From positions 1 through 64,000 of the forward strand of contig JAJYWQ010000058.1 in assembly GCA_021791415.1 (NCBI GenBank): a stretch of 64,000 bases of DNA, given 5' to 3'. The notes beneath the pieces were generated by a model. That model searched no databases. It was not told where the DNA came from and was given only the letters and a program-made list of their open reading frames with translations. This document shows positions 42,959 to 52,575 of the stretch, piece after piece. Origin of the DNA: a bacterium (lineage in GTDB: Bacteria; Chloroflexota; Dormibacteria; Aeolococcales; Bog-877). A program made the position numbers and the translations under genes. The number at the start of each line of letters is the position of its first letter. Position 1 is the stretch's first letter.

Positions 42959-43318
42959 ATGCTCTTCGACTACCTCCCACTCCTCACCTTCCTGGTGATG
43001 ATCGTCCTGTTCGGGGTGGGGATCACCTTGGTCATCCCCCTCATCGGGCCGAGGCGACCCACCAAGGCCAAGGGGCTTCCCTACGAGTGCGGCATCGTGC
43101 CCGCGGAGACCGCCCGGCGGCGCTTCTCGGTCACCTTCTACCTGACAGCCATGTTGTTCATCGTCTTTGATGTGGAGGCGATCTTCCTCTACCCATGGGC
43201 GGTGCTGGTGCGGAGCACCCTGCATCTCTTCGGGCTCATTGAGATGGTGGTCTTCGTGGCCCTGATCGCGGTGGCCCTCGCCTACGTTTGGCGCAAGGGG
43301 GCGCTGGAGTGGGACTGA
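42959..43318 (+). CDS. nuoA: NADH-quinone oxidoreductase subunit A
   Basis: 119 residues, three membrane helices. The conserved loop [25 protein letters not shown] and [14 protein letters not shown] are the NuoA/ND3 signatures. First gene of the complex I cluster. Its end is overlapped by the start of nuoB. Confidence 0.95.
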   Translation: MLFDYLPLLTFLVMIVLFGVGITLVIPLIGPRRPTKAKGLPYECGIVPAETARRRFSVTFYLTAMLFIVFDVEAIFLYPWAVLVRSTLHLFGLIEMVVFVALIAVALAYVWRKGALEWD

Positions 43319-43908
43319 GAGGGGAGAGCGAATTCATCCTTCCAGGGGGACCAACGAGGGCGGTTCTGGCCGCGGACGGGAGCGCGATTCCCGGGGCGAT
43401 CCCGCGCTCCATCCCCGGGGCCCGGGACCTCGCCGACGCCGCGGCCGAGGAGGGGGTCTTCACCACCACCGTCGGCAAGGTGATCGCCTGGGGCCGCTAC
43501 TCCTCCCTCTGGCCCGCCCTCTTCGGTCTCGCCTGCTGCGCCATCGAGATGATGGGGGCCAGCAACTCCCGCTTCGACCTCTCCAGGTTCGGCGCGGAGG
43601 TGTTCCGGGCCTCGCCCCGCCAGGCGGACCTCATGATCGTGGCCGGGAGGGTGTCCCAGAAGATGGGACCGGTCCTGCGCCATATCTACGATCAGATGCC
43701 GGAGCCCAAGTGGGTGATCTCCATGGGGGCCTGCGCCTCCTGCGGCGGCATCTTCAACAACTACGCCATCATCCAAGGCGTGGACAAGGTGGTCCCGGTG
43801 GACGTCTACATCCCGGGCTGCCCCCCGCGTCCCGAGGGGCTGCTGGACGCGGTCATGAAGCTGCAGCAGAAGATCGCCGCCACCCCAGTGACGGGCGTGC
43901 GCCAGTAG
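43309..43908 (+). CDS. nuoB: NADH-quinone oxidoreductase subunit B
   Basis: 199 residues from GTG 43309, ten bases before the end of nuoA; TTG 43288 is an alternative. Carries the N2 cluster: tandem cysteines in [10 protein letters not shown], then GACASCGG and PGCPPRPE. The first 50 residues, before [11 protein letters not shown], are a variable extension. Passes electrons from the Fe-S chain to quinone. Confidence 0.93.
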   Translation: MGLRGESEFILPGGPTRAVLAADGSAIPGAIPRSIPGARDLADAAAEEGVFTTTVGKVIAWGRYSSLWPALFGLACCAIEMMGASNSRFDLSRFGAEVFRASPRQADLMIVAGRVSQKMGPVLRHIYDQMPEPKWVISMGACASCGGIFNNYAIIQGVDKVVPVDVYIPGCPPRPEGLLDAVMKLQQKIAATPVTGVRQ

Positions 43909-44484
43909 ATGGGAGACTCTGCTCTCCTCACCGTAGTGGAAGGCCGCCGGGCGGCCGACCACCTGCGCCAGGCCTTCGGGGATTCAGTCAAGGTCACCGA
44001 GAGCTGCGCGCAGGTGGCCGCAGAGGTGCCGCTGGAGCTTCTGGGCAGCGCCGCAGAGGAACTCAGGAAGCATCCCGACTGCCTGTACGAGATGCCCGTG
44101 ACCATGACCTGCGTGGACTGGCCTGAGCGCGAGGAGCGCTTCGAGGTGGTCTACCTGCTCCGATCTTTGGTTCACAACGACCTCTGCCGCCTTCTGGTGC
44201 GGGTCGCGGAGGGCCAGGAGCTGCCCACCCTCTCGCACCTCTACCCGGGGTTGGGGTGGCACGAGCGCGAGTGCTACGACCTCTTCGGGCTCCGCTTTGC
44301 AGGGCATGCCGACCTGACCCGGATCCTCCTTCCAGATGACTGGGAGGGGCATCCCCTGCGGAAGGACTACGTCTCCTTCGGCGAGCCTGTCGCCTTCACC
44401 CACAACCTGGAGTGGGCGCTTTCCCCCCAGGACCGACCCGAGTGGATGCCCGGCGCCGTCCGGGGCTCGGTGGAGCGCCCCTGA
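43909..44484 (+). CDS. nuoC: NADH-quinone oxidoreductase subunit C
   Basis: 191 residues; the ATG directly follows the nuoB stop. The signature block HLYPGLGWHERECYDLFGLRFAGH, then LTRILLPDDWEGHPLRKDY, is the classic 30-kDa subunit motif. Separate from nuoD, which overlaps its stop by one base. Confidence 0.95.
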   Translation: MGDSALLTVVEGRRAADHLRQAFGDSVKVTESCAQVAAEVPLELLGSAAEELRKHPDCLYEMPVTMTCVDWPEREERFEVVYLLRSLVHNDLCRLLVRVAEGQELPTLSHLYPGLGWHERECYDLFGLRFAGHADLTRILLPDDWEGHPLRKDYVSFGEPVAFTHNLEWALSPQDRPEWMPGAVRGSVERP

Positions 44485-45770
44485 TGGCCACCCTGCCGCC
44501 GATCCGCGGTTCCGGCACCCCGGTGGACGAGGTTCCGGTACAGGAGGGGATCCCGCACCTGCACCCCGGCGGCCAGGGGGAGTTCCTGGACAAGATCGAT
44601 CAGGGGGAGGAGCTCCTCGAGCTGAACATGGGCCCGCAGCACCCCTCCACCCATGGAGTGCTGCGGCTGGTCCTCAGCCTGGATGGCGAGCGGGTGGTGG
44701 AGTGCCGCCCGGACATCGGGTACCTGCACACCGGCTTCGAGAAGAGCTTCGAGTCCCACACCTACCAGCAGTGCATCCCCCTCACCGACCGGATGGACTA
44801 CCTCGCTCCACCCATCAACAACTTCGGCTTCGCCCTCACGGCCGAGAAGCTGCTGGGGATCGAGGTTCCTCCGCGGGCCCAGTACATTCGGGTTATCGTC
44901 GCCGAGCTCTCCAGGATCGCCAGCCATCTGATCTGGCTCGGGACCCACGCCATGGACCTCGGGGCCACCTCCATGTTCATGTACTGCTGGAGGGAACGGG
45001 ATCGGATCCTGGACATCATGGAGTGGATCTCCGGCGTCCGCATGATGACCAGCTTCATCCGGGTGGGGGGGCTGATGGCCGACGTCCCCGCAGAGTTCGT
45101 ACCCATGGTCAAGGCGTTCATCGCCGACTTCCCCAAGAGGGTGGACGAGTACGAGGCTTTGCTCACCGCCAACCCCATCTGGAGGCAGAGGACAGTGGGG
45201 CTGGGGGTCATCGACGCCGCCTCGGCCCTCGGGTACGGATGCTCAGGGGCGACCCTGCGGGGGTCCGGCGTCCCCTACGACGTGCGCAAGGCCCACCCCT
45301 ACTCCGGGTACGAGCGGTTCCAGTTCGATGTTCCGGTCGGAGTGAACGGAGACGTCTACGACCGCTACCTGGTCCGCGTCCGCGAGATGCGAGAGGCCTG
45401 CAGGATTGTGGAACAGGCGGTCGAGGGGCTGCCCGGGGGGCCGGTGAACACTCCCGACCGCAAGGTGTCCGCCCCTCCCAGAGCGGAGATCGACAACTCC
45501 ATGGAGTCGCTGATCCATCACTTCAAGCTCTACACCGAGGGCTTCCGCCCGCCGGCCGGGTCCTGCTACTCAGCGGTGGAGAGCGCGCGGGGGGAGCTGG
45601 GTTTCTTCATGGTCAGCGACGGGGGCAACCGCCCCTACCGCTGCAAGGTGAGGGGCCCCTCGTTCAGCAACCTCTCCGCCCTCTCCCAGATGGTCCGTGG
45701 AGAGCTGGTGGCGGACGTGGTGGCGGTGGTGGGAAGCATCGACATCATCCTGGGGGACGTCGACCGCTGA
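44484..45770 (+). CDS. nuoD: NADH-quinone oxidoreductase subunit D
   Basis: 428 residues from ATG 44484 (TGATG overlap with nuoC). 49-kDa subunit forming the quinone pocket with NuoB: LNMGPQHPSTHGVLRLV, GYLHTGFEKSFESHTY, RVIVAELSRIASHLIWLGTH and the C-terminal GDVDR. After it the operon is interrupted by a reverse-strand gene. Complete. Confidence 0.96.
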   Translation: MATLPPIRGSGTPVDEVPVQEGIPHLHPGGQGEFLDKIDQGEELLELNMGPQHPSTHGVLRLVLSLDGERVVECRPDIGYLHTGFEKSFESHTYQQCIPLTDRMDYLAPPINNFGFALTAEKLLGIEVPPRAQYIRVIVAELSRIASHLIWLGTHAMDLGATSMFMYCWRERDRILDIMEWISGVRMMTSFIRVGGLMADVPAEFVPMVKAFIADFPKRVDEYEALLTANPIWRQRTVGLGVIDAASALGYGCSGATLRGSGVPYDVRKAHPYSGYERFQFDVPVGVNGDVYDRYLVRVREMREACRIVEQAVEGLPGGPVNTPDRKVSAPPRAEIDNSMESLIHHFKLYTEGFRPPAGSCYSAVESARGELGFFMVSDGGNRPYRCKVRGPSFSNLSALSQMVRGELVADVVAVVGSIDIILGDVDR

Positions 45771-45776
45771 TACGCC

Positions 45777-47084
45777 TCACCCGTGTCGAAGTGCGCGGGG
45801 CAGGATGAGCACCGCCTCGAGAACGGCCAGGAGGAGGAGGGCGGAGGCGATCCGGGGCACGAACTGGGTCACCTCCGGTGGTGAGGTGAACAGCCAGGCC
45901 ACCAGCGCGGGAACCCCTACAGCGGGGACCACGGCGAACCTGCGGTCTCGGCTGCCCAGCCCGAAGTAGACAAGGAGGTTGACGACGGTCAGGCCCACGA
46001 TGCCGGCGGCAAAGAGGAGCAGCAGCGAGGAGTCACTCTCGTAGCTGTGGCCCAGCACGACGCCCAGCAGGGGGCGGGAGAAGAGGGCGTAGGCGGCGAC
46101 CACCAGCAGATCCACGGTGAGGAGCAGGGCCGCGGTCTGCAACAGAAGGCGCCGCCGGACCTGGGCGTTGGGGGCCGCGGCCACCCGGGGGTACATCACG
46201 GCGCTGAGGCTGCTGGTGCCGAAGAAGAGGATCTTCCCCATGACCGACAGTCCGGAGTAGAGGCCGGCGCCGTAGGGGGTGAGCACGTGGCGGGCGGAGA
46301 CGACGTCTATGTTGTTGAAGATGGGGGCGGTCGCCGCTCCGGCGACCACCGAGAGGTCCACCAGCCGCTGGGGCGCCTCCTCCATGGCCGGGCGGGCGCG
46401 GTGGCGGGGGTAGACAGCTGACCCCAGGGCGCCTGCTACCGAGGCCATGGGAACGGCCGCCGGTCCGAGCCCGAGGTGGAGCAGCACCACCGCCAGCACC
46501 ACCATCGTGCCCCCGTAGAGAAGGAAGTTGACCGCCAGGCGCCCGAAGGCGCGACGGCCCTGGAGGAACCCGCGCTGGGCTCCACCCATGGCGGAGATGG
46601 GCCCGGCCACCACCGTCAGAGCCAGAACCCAGGGGTCGGTGAGGTGGAGCAGGAAAGCGAGGATCAGATCCACCGGCACCATGGCGGCGCCCAGCCAGAG
46701 CCCGATTCGAAGCGCCGAACGCCGGAGCCCCGGCCACATGGCGTCAGGGTCAAGACGGCGTGCCGCGGTGCCGGCGACGTCCCGGGCGGCACCGGCGGCC
46801 ACGATGAAGGTGGTGGTGTACAGGAGGTTGAGGACGGCCACCACCGAGGTGGACTCCCCGTTGGCCGCGGTGCTGAGGTGATGGGCCCCGTACGACTGGG
46901 CCACCAGCACTCCCGCCCCCGAGCCACCTATCCCGATCAGGTACAGGAGATTGTGCAAGACCACGGGGCTGCGGAGGAGCTGGCCCCAATCACGGGCGGG
47001 GGTCACCGCGGCCTTTGCGGCGGGGGCCCGATCCGGGGGGCGTTCCACCTCACCATCCTGAACGATCGGACCCTCAGGCTGCAC
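45777..47084 (-). CDS. Polysaccharide flippase-like membrane protein
   Basis: 435 residues from GTG 47084, with about twelve membrane helices. Helix 1 region LLYLIGIGGSGAGVLVAQSYG, AMGGAQRGFLQGRRAFGRLA, and the second-half FNNIDVVSARHVLTPYGAGLYSGLSVMGKIL match the MOP (Wzx/MATV-like) exporter group, which flips lipid-linked saccharides. It lies on the opposite strand between nuoD and nuoE, unlike the usual uninterrupted nuo order, so it was probably inserted or moved there. It has only six bases to the end of nuoD. Confidence 0.75.
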   Translation of the reverse strand: MQPEGPIVQDGEVERPPDRAPAAKAAVTPARDWGQLLRSPVVLHNLLYLIGIGGSGAGVLVAQSYGAHHLSTAANGESTSVVAVLNLLYTTTFIVAAGAARDVAGTAARRLDPDAMWPGLRRSALRIGLWLGAAMVPVDLILAFLLHLTDPWVLALTVVAGPISAMGGAQRGFLQGRRAFGRLAVNFLLYGGTMVVLAVVLLHLGLGPAAVPMASVAGALGSAVYPRHRARPAMEEAPQRLVDLSVVAGAATAPIFNNIDVVSARHVLTPYGAGLYSGLSVMGKILFFGTSSLSAVMYPRVAAAPNAQVRRRLLLQTAALLLTVDLLVVAAYALFSRPLLGVVLGHSYESDSSLLLLFAAGIVGLTVVNLLVYFGLGSRDRRFAVVPAVGVPALVAWLFTSPPEVTQFVPRIASALLLLAVLEAVLILPRALRHG

Positions 47085-47107
47085 CTCGGGACCGCCGGGT
47101 GGGTTGG

Positions 47108-47113
47108 TAAAGT
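47108..47113 (+). promoter_or_regulatory. Candidate -10 for the nuoE-N block
   Basis: TAAAGT on the plus strand, about 95 bases before nuoE. The reverse-strand gene upstream means nuoE-N needs its own promoter. Weak alone. Confidence 0.35.
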
Positions 47114-47209
47114 GGGGGCGAATGAGCAGCGAGCTGACGCGCTGCCTTATCCGTCGAGCGGGGAGCGAGGCCGGAACTGAGATGCTTCCGTGCGGATGGG
47201 AGGGGGGCG

Positions 47210-47737
47210 ATGCCTGAGAGCGAGGTGGGTGCGTCGAGCCCCGCCTTGGCGCCTGCCGCGCTGGAGCGCCTCCGGGCGCTTCGATCTCGCTACCCGGTGG
47301 CCCGCTCGGCGGTGCTTCCGGCGCTCTGGGTGGTTCAGGACGAGCTAGGCTACCTGCCGCCGTGGGCCGAGGAGGTGGTGGCCGAGCAGCTCGGTCTTCT
47401 CCCGGGTGACGTGGCGGCCGTCGCCAGCTTCTACTCGATGTACTTCAACCACCAGCCCGGCAGGCACTTCGTCCAGGTCTGCCAGAACGTCTCATGCGCT
47501 CTCCGGGGAGCCGACGACCTGCTGGCCGGGCTGCGCGAGTGGCTCCAGGTCGACGAGGAGGGAGCCAGCCCTGACGGAGCGTTCACCCTTGAGGGTACCG
47601 TGGAGTGCCTAGGCGCCTGCGGCGGAGGCCCGATGATGCAGGTGGACCGCTACAGCCACGAGGACCTGAGCTTGGACTCGGCCCGCCAGATCCTGGAGCG
47701 GGTCAGGGATGGCGCGGGGGGCGGAGCCGGTGCCTGA
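47210..47737 (+). CDS. nuoE: NADH-quinone oxidoreductase subunit E
   Basis: 175 residues; thioredoxin-like 2Fe-2S subunit of the NADH module. Cluster cysteines lie in VCQNVSCALRG and VECLGACGGGPMMQVD. SRYPVARSAVLPALWVVQDELGYLP is the family's N-terminal helix pair. ATG 47210 follows a GGGAGGGGGG ribosome binding site. nuoF starts 29 bases before its end. Confidence 0.94.
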   Translation: MPESEVGASSPALAPAALERLRALRSRYPVARSAVLPALWVVQDELGYLPPWAEEVVAEQLGLLPGDVAAVASFYSMYFNHQPGRHFVQVCQNVSCALRGADDLLAGLREWLQVDEEGASPDGAFTLEGTVECLGACGGGPMMQVDRYSHEDLSLDSARQILERVRDGAGGGAGA

Positions 47738-49013
47738 CGGACTGGTCCTCACCCGGCACCAGGGAGCGCCCGGGCTCACCACCCTGGACGGCTACCGCAA
47801 GGTGGGCGGATACCAGGGGTTGGCGCGGGCGCTGGAGATGGGCTCCGAGGCCATAGTGGCGGAGGTCAAGGCTTCCGGGCTGCGCGGCCGTGGCGGAGCG
47901 GCCTTCCCGACCGGGACCAAGTGGGGCTTCCTGCCGCAGGGCGTGTTCCCCCGCTACCTGGCCGTAAACGCCGATGAGTCGGAGCCGGGGTGCTTCAAGG
48001 ATCGCGTCCTCATCGAGGAGTATCCCCACCAGCTTCTGGAGGGGGTGCTGATCGCCGCCTTCGCCCTTCAGGCCAGCCACGCCTTCATCTACATCCGGGG
48101 GGAGTACCGCAAGCAGCGGGAGCTGCTGGAGGAGGTGGTCCGCGAGGCCTACCGGGCCAAGCTGGTGGGGAAGAGGATCCTGGGCAGTGACTTTGGCTGC
48201 GAGGTGGTGGTTCATGGAGGGGCCGGCGCCTACATCTGTGGCGAGGAGACGGCACTCCTTGACTCTCTGGAGGGGCGCCGCGGCCAGCCCCGGCTCAAGC
48301 CGCCCTTCCCGGCGGTCAAGGGGCTGTACGGCCAGCCGACTGTGGTCAACAACGTGGAGACGCTCTCCAACCTGCCCTACATAGTGACCGAGGGGGGAGC
48401 CGCCTACGCCGCCCTGGGCACCGAGGCCAGTCCCGGCACCCGCCTCTTCTGCGTGAGCGGTCACGTGGAACGACCGGGAACCTTCGAGGTGCCCATGGGG
48501 CGCACCACCTTCCGGGACCTTTTGGAGCTGGCCGGGGGGGTCTGGCGGGGCCGACGGTTCAAGGCCATGCAGCCCGGCGGGGGCTCGATGCAGGTCCTGG
48601 GGCCGCAGCACCTCGACGTCCCGCTCGATTTCAAGGCGGTGGCCGAGGCCGGCTCCTCGCTGGGAGCGGGTGCTCTGGTGGTGATGGACGAGACCACCTG
48701 CATGGTTGATGTGTCGCGCCGGTTGGTGGACTTCTACCGCCACGAATCGTGCGGCAAATGCGTGCCCTGCCGGGAGGGGACCTACTTCGAAAGCCAGCTC
48801 ATGCATCGGCTCGAGGAGGGCCGGGCCTCGGCCGGGGAGCTCGCCACCCTGGCGGACATCTGTGCCGGCATGGACGGGCGGTGCTTCTGCCCGCTGGGCG
48901 ACACGGCCACGTGGTTTGTGATGTCCGCATACCGCATGTTCAAGGACGAGTTCGACGCCCATGTGGGGGCGGGCCGCTGCCCGGTGCGTGCGCGCCTGGG
49001 GGTGGCCGCCTGA
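47709..49013 (+). CDS. nuoF: NADH-quinone oxidoreductase subunit F
   Basis: 434 residues; binds NADH and FMN and carries the N3 cluster. GLRGRGGAAFPTGTKWGF (NADH/FMN), NADESEPGCFKDR, GAGAYICGEETALLDSLEG, and the cluster cysteines in ESCGKCVPCREGT plus a later Cys in GMDGRCFCPLG. The start overlaps nuoE; the stop overlaps nuoG by one base. Confidence 0.96.
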   Translation: MARGAEPVPDGLVLTRHQGAPGLTTLDGYRKVGGYQGLARALEMGSEAIVAEVKASGLRGRGGAAFPTGTKWGFLPQGVFPRYLAVNADESEPGCFKDRVLIEEYPHQLLEGVLIAAFALQASHAFIYIRGEYRKQRELLEEVVREAYRAKLVGKRILGSDFGCEVVVHGGAGAYICGEETALLDSLEGRRGQPRLKPPFPAVKGLYGQPTVVNNVETLSNLPYIVTEGGAAYAALGTEASPGTRLFCVSGHVERPGTFEVPMGRTTFRDLLELAGGVWRGRRFKAMQPGGGSMQVLGPQHLDVPLDFKAVAEAGSSLGAGALVVMDETTCMVDVSRRLVDFYRHESCGKCVPCREGTYFESQLMHRLEEGRASAGELATLADICAGMDGRCFCPLGDTATWFVMSAYRMFKDEFDAHVGAGRCPVRARLGVAA

Positions 49014-50914
49014 TGGGGGAGGCCGCGGCTCGTCCCGAGCTGGTGCGGGTGACCGTTGACGACCGCGAGGTGGAGGTCGCCCCCGGCAGCCTGGTCTGGG
49101 ATGCCTGCGAGAGGGCAGGGGTCTTCGTCCCGGTCTACTGCGCCCACAAGAAGCTGGAGCCGGTCGCCGTCTGCCGGATGTGCCTGGTCGAGGTGGAGGG
49201 CATGCCCAAGCTGCAGCCGGCCTGCGCCACCCGGGTGGCGGACGGGATGAAGGTGCGGACCCTCACCGAGCAGGTGCGCAAGTTCCGCGACTCCAACCTG
49301 GAGTTCCTGCTTCTCAACCACCCCCTCGACTGTCCGGTCTGCGACCGGGGAGGGGAGTGTGACCTGCAGGACTTCACCCAGCGCTTCGGCCCCGGCCGCA
49401 CCCGGCAGAGCATCCAGCAGAAGGTGCACTTCGACAAGGCGATACCTCTCTCGGACAAGATCGTCCTCGACCAGGAGCGGTGCATCCTCTGCTGGCGCTG
49501 CGTGCGCTACTACGAGGAGATCACCGGGGAGAGGGAGATCGTCCTCCAGCAGCGGGGGGTGCACACCGTGGTGGACACCTTCGAGCGGCAGCCGCTGCGC
49601 AGCCAGTTCCAGGGCAATCTGCCGGAGATCTGCCCGGTGGGAGCGTTGACCCACGCCAAGTACCGGTTCCGGGCACGCCCCTGGGACCTCCGCCGCACGG
49701 CCAGCATCTGCTCCCACTGCAGCTACGGATGCAACCTCTTCGTGGACGCTCGCGACGACCAGATCGCCCGCTACGCCAGCAGTGACAACGAGGACGTGGA
49801 GGACAGCTGGCTCTGTGACCGGGGACGCTACAGCTTCCCCGAGTACAACACCCGCGAGCGGGTGAGGGCTCCGGAGGCGGTTGTCACCGGTGGGCGCCAG
49901 GTGGTGTCCCATCGGGAGGCGGTGGCTCGGGCGGCAGGCCAGCTTCTGAGGATCATCTCCGACCGAGGGCCACAGGCGGTGGCGGTCGTGGGGTCCGATC
50001 TCATGACCAACGAGGAGGCGTTCGTCCTGCAGTGGCTGGCGCGCGAGGTGATCGGCACCCCGCACCTGGACCATCGACTGCGGCCCACGCCTCACCTGAG
50101 TCCGGCCGACTTCGAGCTGAGCATCGCCGGCATCGAGGACTGTGACCTCATCCTGGTGCTGGGGGGTGAGCCCGAGCGGCTTGCCCCGGTCCTGACCCTT
50201 CGCCTCCACAAGGCGGCCACGAAGCGGGGCCGGCGGGTGGTGCGCCTTGAGCCGCCCTACGACTGGAGCGAGAAGGCGCAACCCCAGAGGGTCGGCGTCA
50301 TCGCCAGCGAGCTCGACCGTGGGGCGGGAGCCGCCATCCGGGATCAGCTCCGGGGTGCTGGGCACCGCGCCGAGCTCCTCACCATCATGGAGCGGGTCAA
50401 CAGCCGGGGATGCCAGGACATGGGCCTGCTGCCCGGATGGCTCCCCGGTTACATTCCAGCGCCCAGCCCGGGGATGGGCCTCCCGGAGATCCTGGCCTCC
50501 GCTGCCACCGGGCGCCTCAAGGCCCTCCTGGTAGTGAACCCGTCGGCTGAGCTCGAGGCCTCTCCGGAGTTCGAGGCCGCCCTGCGCGGCGTCGAGGCGG
50601 CCGTGGTGCTCACAGCCCACCCGGGAGCCGCCAGCCGGGGGGCCAGCGTGCTGATCCCCGGGCGGACCATCGTCGAGAAGGCCGGCACCGTGACCAACAC
50701 CGAGGGAAGGGTGCAGCGGGTGCGGGCGGCGGTCGAGCCTAGCCTCACCTTCCCTCCCGACCTGCGCACCCTGGGTGACCTGGCCGAGGCCCTGGGGGCC
50801 GACCTTGGAGTGTCCCCGATGGCCACCCCCGTCTTCGAGAAGTTGGCCGCGGCGGTCCCGGCCTATCGCGGGGCCCAGGCCGGGATGAGGGCCCGATGGG
50901 GGGATGGAGGGTGA
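49013..50914 (+). CDS. nuoG: NADH-quinone oxidoreductase subunit G
   Basis: 633 residues from ATG 49013. N-terminal 2Fe-2S domain (YCAHKKLEPVAVCRMCLVE), His-Cys cluster region with HPLDCPVCDRGGECDLQD, 4Fe-4S CILCWRC, then a molybdopterin-oxidoreductase-like domain with ASICSHCSYGCNLFVDAR, DSWLCDRGR and the C-terminal IPGRTIVEKAGTVTNTEGRVQ. Shorter than the 900-residue enterobacterial form but normal for many lineages. Carries electrons from NuoF to NuoI. Confidence 0.94.
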   Translation: MGEAAARPELVRVTVDDREVEVAPGSLVWDACERAGVFVPVYCAHKKLEPVAVCRMCLVEVEGMPKLQPACATRVADGMKVRTLTEQVRKFRDSNLEFLLLNHPLDCPVCDRGGECDLQDFTQRFGPGRTRQSIQQKVHFDKAIPLSDKIVLDQERCILCWRCVRYYEEITGEREIVLQQRGVHTVVDTFERQPLRSQFQGNLPEICPVGALTHAKYRFRARPWDLRRTASICSHCSYGCNLFVDARDDQIARYASSDNEDVEDSWLCDRGRYSFPEYNTRERVRAPEAVVTGGRQVVSHREAVARAAGQLLRIISDRGPQAVAVVGSDLMTNEEAFVLQWLAREVIGTPHLDHRLRPTPHLSPADFELSIAGIEDCDLILVLGGEPERLAPVLTLRLHKAATKRGRRVVRLEPPYDWSEKAQPQRVGVIASELDRGAGAAIRDQLRGAGHRAELLTIMERVNSRGCQDMGLLPGWLPGYIPAPSPGMGLPEILASAATGRLKALLVVNPSAELEASPEFEAALRGVEAAVVLTAHPGAASRGASVLIPGRTIVEKAGTVTNTEGRVQRVRAAVEPSLTFPPDLRTLGDLAEALGADLGVSPMATPVFEKLAAAVPAYRGAQAGMRARWGDGG

Positions 50915-51969
50915 GCACGGCGGCAACCTCGGTCCTGCTGGCGGTGGTGGTGGCGGTGGTCAAGGGGGTGCTGATCATCTTCGTCCTGATGACCGCCTTC
51001 GCCTACCTGACCCTGGCCGAACGCAAGGTCTCTGCGCGGATCCAGCTCCGCTACGGCCCCAACCGGGTCGGTCCCTTCGGCTTCCTGCAACCGGCGGCCG
51101 ACGGGGTGAAGCTCTTCACCAAGGAGAAGGTGGCGCCGGAGGGGAGGGACAACTTCCTCTACCTCCTGGCCCCGGCCCTGGCCGCCTGTGCCGCGCTGTT
51201 CGCCTTCTCGGTGATCCCCATCAACCAGACGATCTGTATCGCCGGGACTCATGGCGCCGGTCCGCTCTCCGCCTCGTGCCCCGGCGGTTACCCGCTGCAC
51301 TGGGACCTGGCCCACCTCAACATCGGCCTGCTCTTCATCCTCGCCATCACCTCGCTCGGGGTGTACTCAATCTTTCTGGGGGGCTGGGCGAGCAACTCCA
51401 AATACCCCCTCCTCGGGGCGCTGCGGAGCTCGGCGCAGCTGATCAGCTACGAGATGGCGGTCAGCTTCGCCCTCATCGGGCCTGTTCTGTTGGCCGGCTC
51501 CCTCAATCTGGAGACCATAGTCAACCAGCAGCACTCCCTCTGGTTTGTGTTCCTCCAGCCCATGGGGTTCTTGCTCTACTTCACAGGTGCCCTGGCGGAG
51601 ACCAACCGGCTGCCCTTCGACCTTCCCGAGGCCGAGGCGGAGCTGGTGGCCGGGTACCACACCGAGTACTCCGGCATGCGGTTCGGCCTTTTCTTCATGG
51701 CCGAGTACATCAACATGGTCACCGTCTGCTCCATCGCCACCGTGGTCTTCCTGGGGGGCTGGATGGCGCCGTTCTTCTTCCTGCCCAACTGGCTGGGTCC
51801 GATCTGGTTTGTGGCCAAGGTGGGCCTGCTGCTCTTCGTCATGATGTGGGTGCGCTGGACCTTCCCGCGGCTGCGCTACGACCGTCTCATGCAGTTCGGC
51901 TGGAAGGTGCTGCTGCCCCTCGGGCTGGCCAACCTGATGCTGACCAGCGTGTTCGTGGCACTGCGATGA
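50911..51969 (+). CDS. nuoH: NADH-quinone oxidoreductase subunit H
   Basis: 352 residues from GTG 50911, which overlaps the nuoG stop (GTGA); ATG 50896 is possible. Eight membrane helices; ERKVSARIQLRYGPNRVGP and ALAETNRLPFDLPEAEAELVAGYHTEYSGM are the ND1 signatures facing the quinone tunnel. Joins the membrane arm to the peripheral arm. Confidence 0.95.
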   Translation: MSTAATSVLLAVVVAVVKGVLIIFVLMTAFAYLTLAERKVSARIQLRYGPNRVGPFGFLQPAADGVKLFTKEKVAPEGRDNFLYLLAPALAACAALFAFSVIPINQTICIAGTHGAGPLSASCPGGYPLHWDLAHLNIGLLFILAITSLGVYSIFLGGWASNSKYPLLGALRSSAQLISYEMAVSFALIGPVLLAGSLNLETIVNQQHSLWFVFLQPMGFLLYFTGALAETNRLPFDLPEAEAELVAGYHTEYSGMRFGLFFMAEYINMVTVCSIATVVFLGGWMAPFFFLPNWLGPIWFVAKVGLLLFVMMWVRWTFPRLRYDRLMQFGWKVLLPLGLANLMLTSVFVALR

Positions 51970-52002
51970 CGATGGGACCTCGGCGTCCGGAGGTGAGCCC
52001 CT

Positions 52003-52575
52003 ATGTTCCGTGAGCTGCTGGGCGGGTTGCGCACCACCATGCGGGAGATGGTCAGCCCCCCGATCACCATCCAGTACCCCGAGGAGCAGCGCCCCATCCC
52101 CCCGCGGCATCGCGGCCGGCACATCCTCCATCGATATGACAACGGGCTGGAAAAGTGCATCGGCTGCGAGCTCTGCGCCGGCGCCTGCCCGGTGGGCTGC
52201 ATTTACGTGCAGGCGGCCGAGAACGACCCCGAGCACCCGGTCTCTCCGGGGGAACGCTACGCGATCCGCTACGAGATCAATCTGATGCGCTGCATCTACT
52301 GCGGGTACTGTGCCGAGGCCTGTCCCACCGAGGCCATCACCCTGGGCCCCCGGCTGGACCTCGTGGACTACAAGCGGGAGCGTTTGGTGGCCACCAAGGA
52401 CGACCTCCTGGAGGCCTGGCCCGGCTTCCAGCCCCTTCCGGTGGCCGTAGCCCCTGGTCTCGGACAGGCCGCCTCCCAGCCCAGCCCGAGAGGGGCCGGG
52501 TCAAGCCACGCGGGCCCCGCGGGTTCGGCGCCCGGTCTCAGGCCCCCGATCCCTGGCGGGAGGGGGGGCACGTAG
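52003..52575 (+). CDS. nuoI: NADH-quinone oxidoreductase subunit I
   Basis: 190 residues; two 4Fe-4S clusters, CIGCELCAGACPVGC and CIYCGYCAEACPTE (N6a and N6b). GLEKCIGC and YEINLMRC precede them in the normal way. The last 45 residues after EAWPGFQPLP form a Pro/Gly/Ala-rich tail not found in shorter family members. nuoJ starts on its stop codon. Confidence 0.95.
   Translation: MFRELLGGLRTTMREMVSPPITIQYPEEQRPIPPRHRGRHILHRYDNGLEKCIGCELCAGACPVGCIYVQAAENDPEHPVSPGERYAIRYEINLMRCIYCGYCAEACPTEAITLGPRLDLVDYKRERLVATKDDLLEAWPGFQPLPVAVAPGLGQAASQPSPRGAGSSHAGPAGSAPGLRPPIPGGRGGT

Noticed and set aside
48782-50926. 714-codon minus-strand open frame
   Set aside because: Exact antisense of nuoF/nuoG; long only because of high third-position GC.
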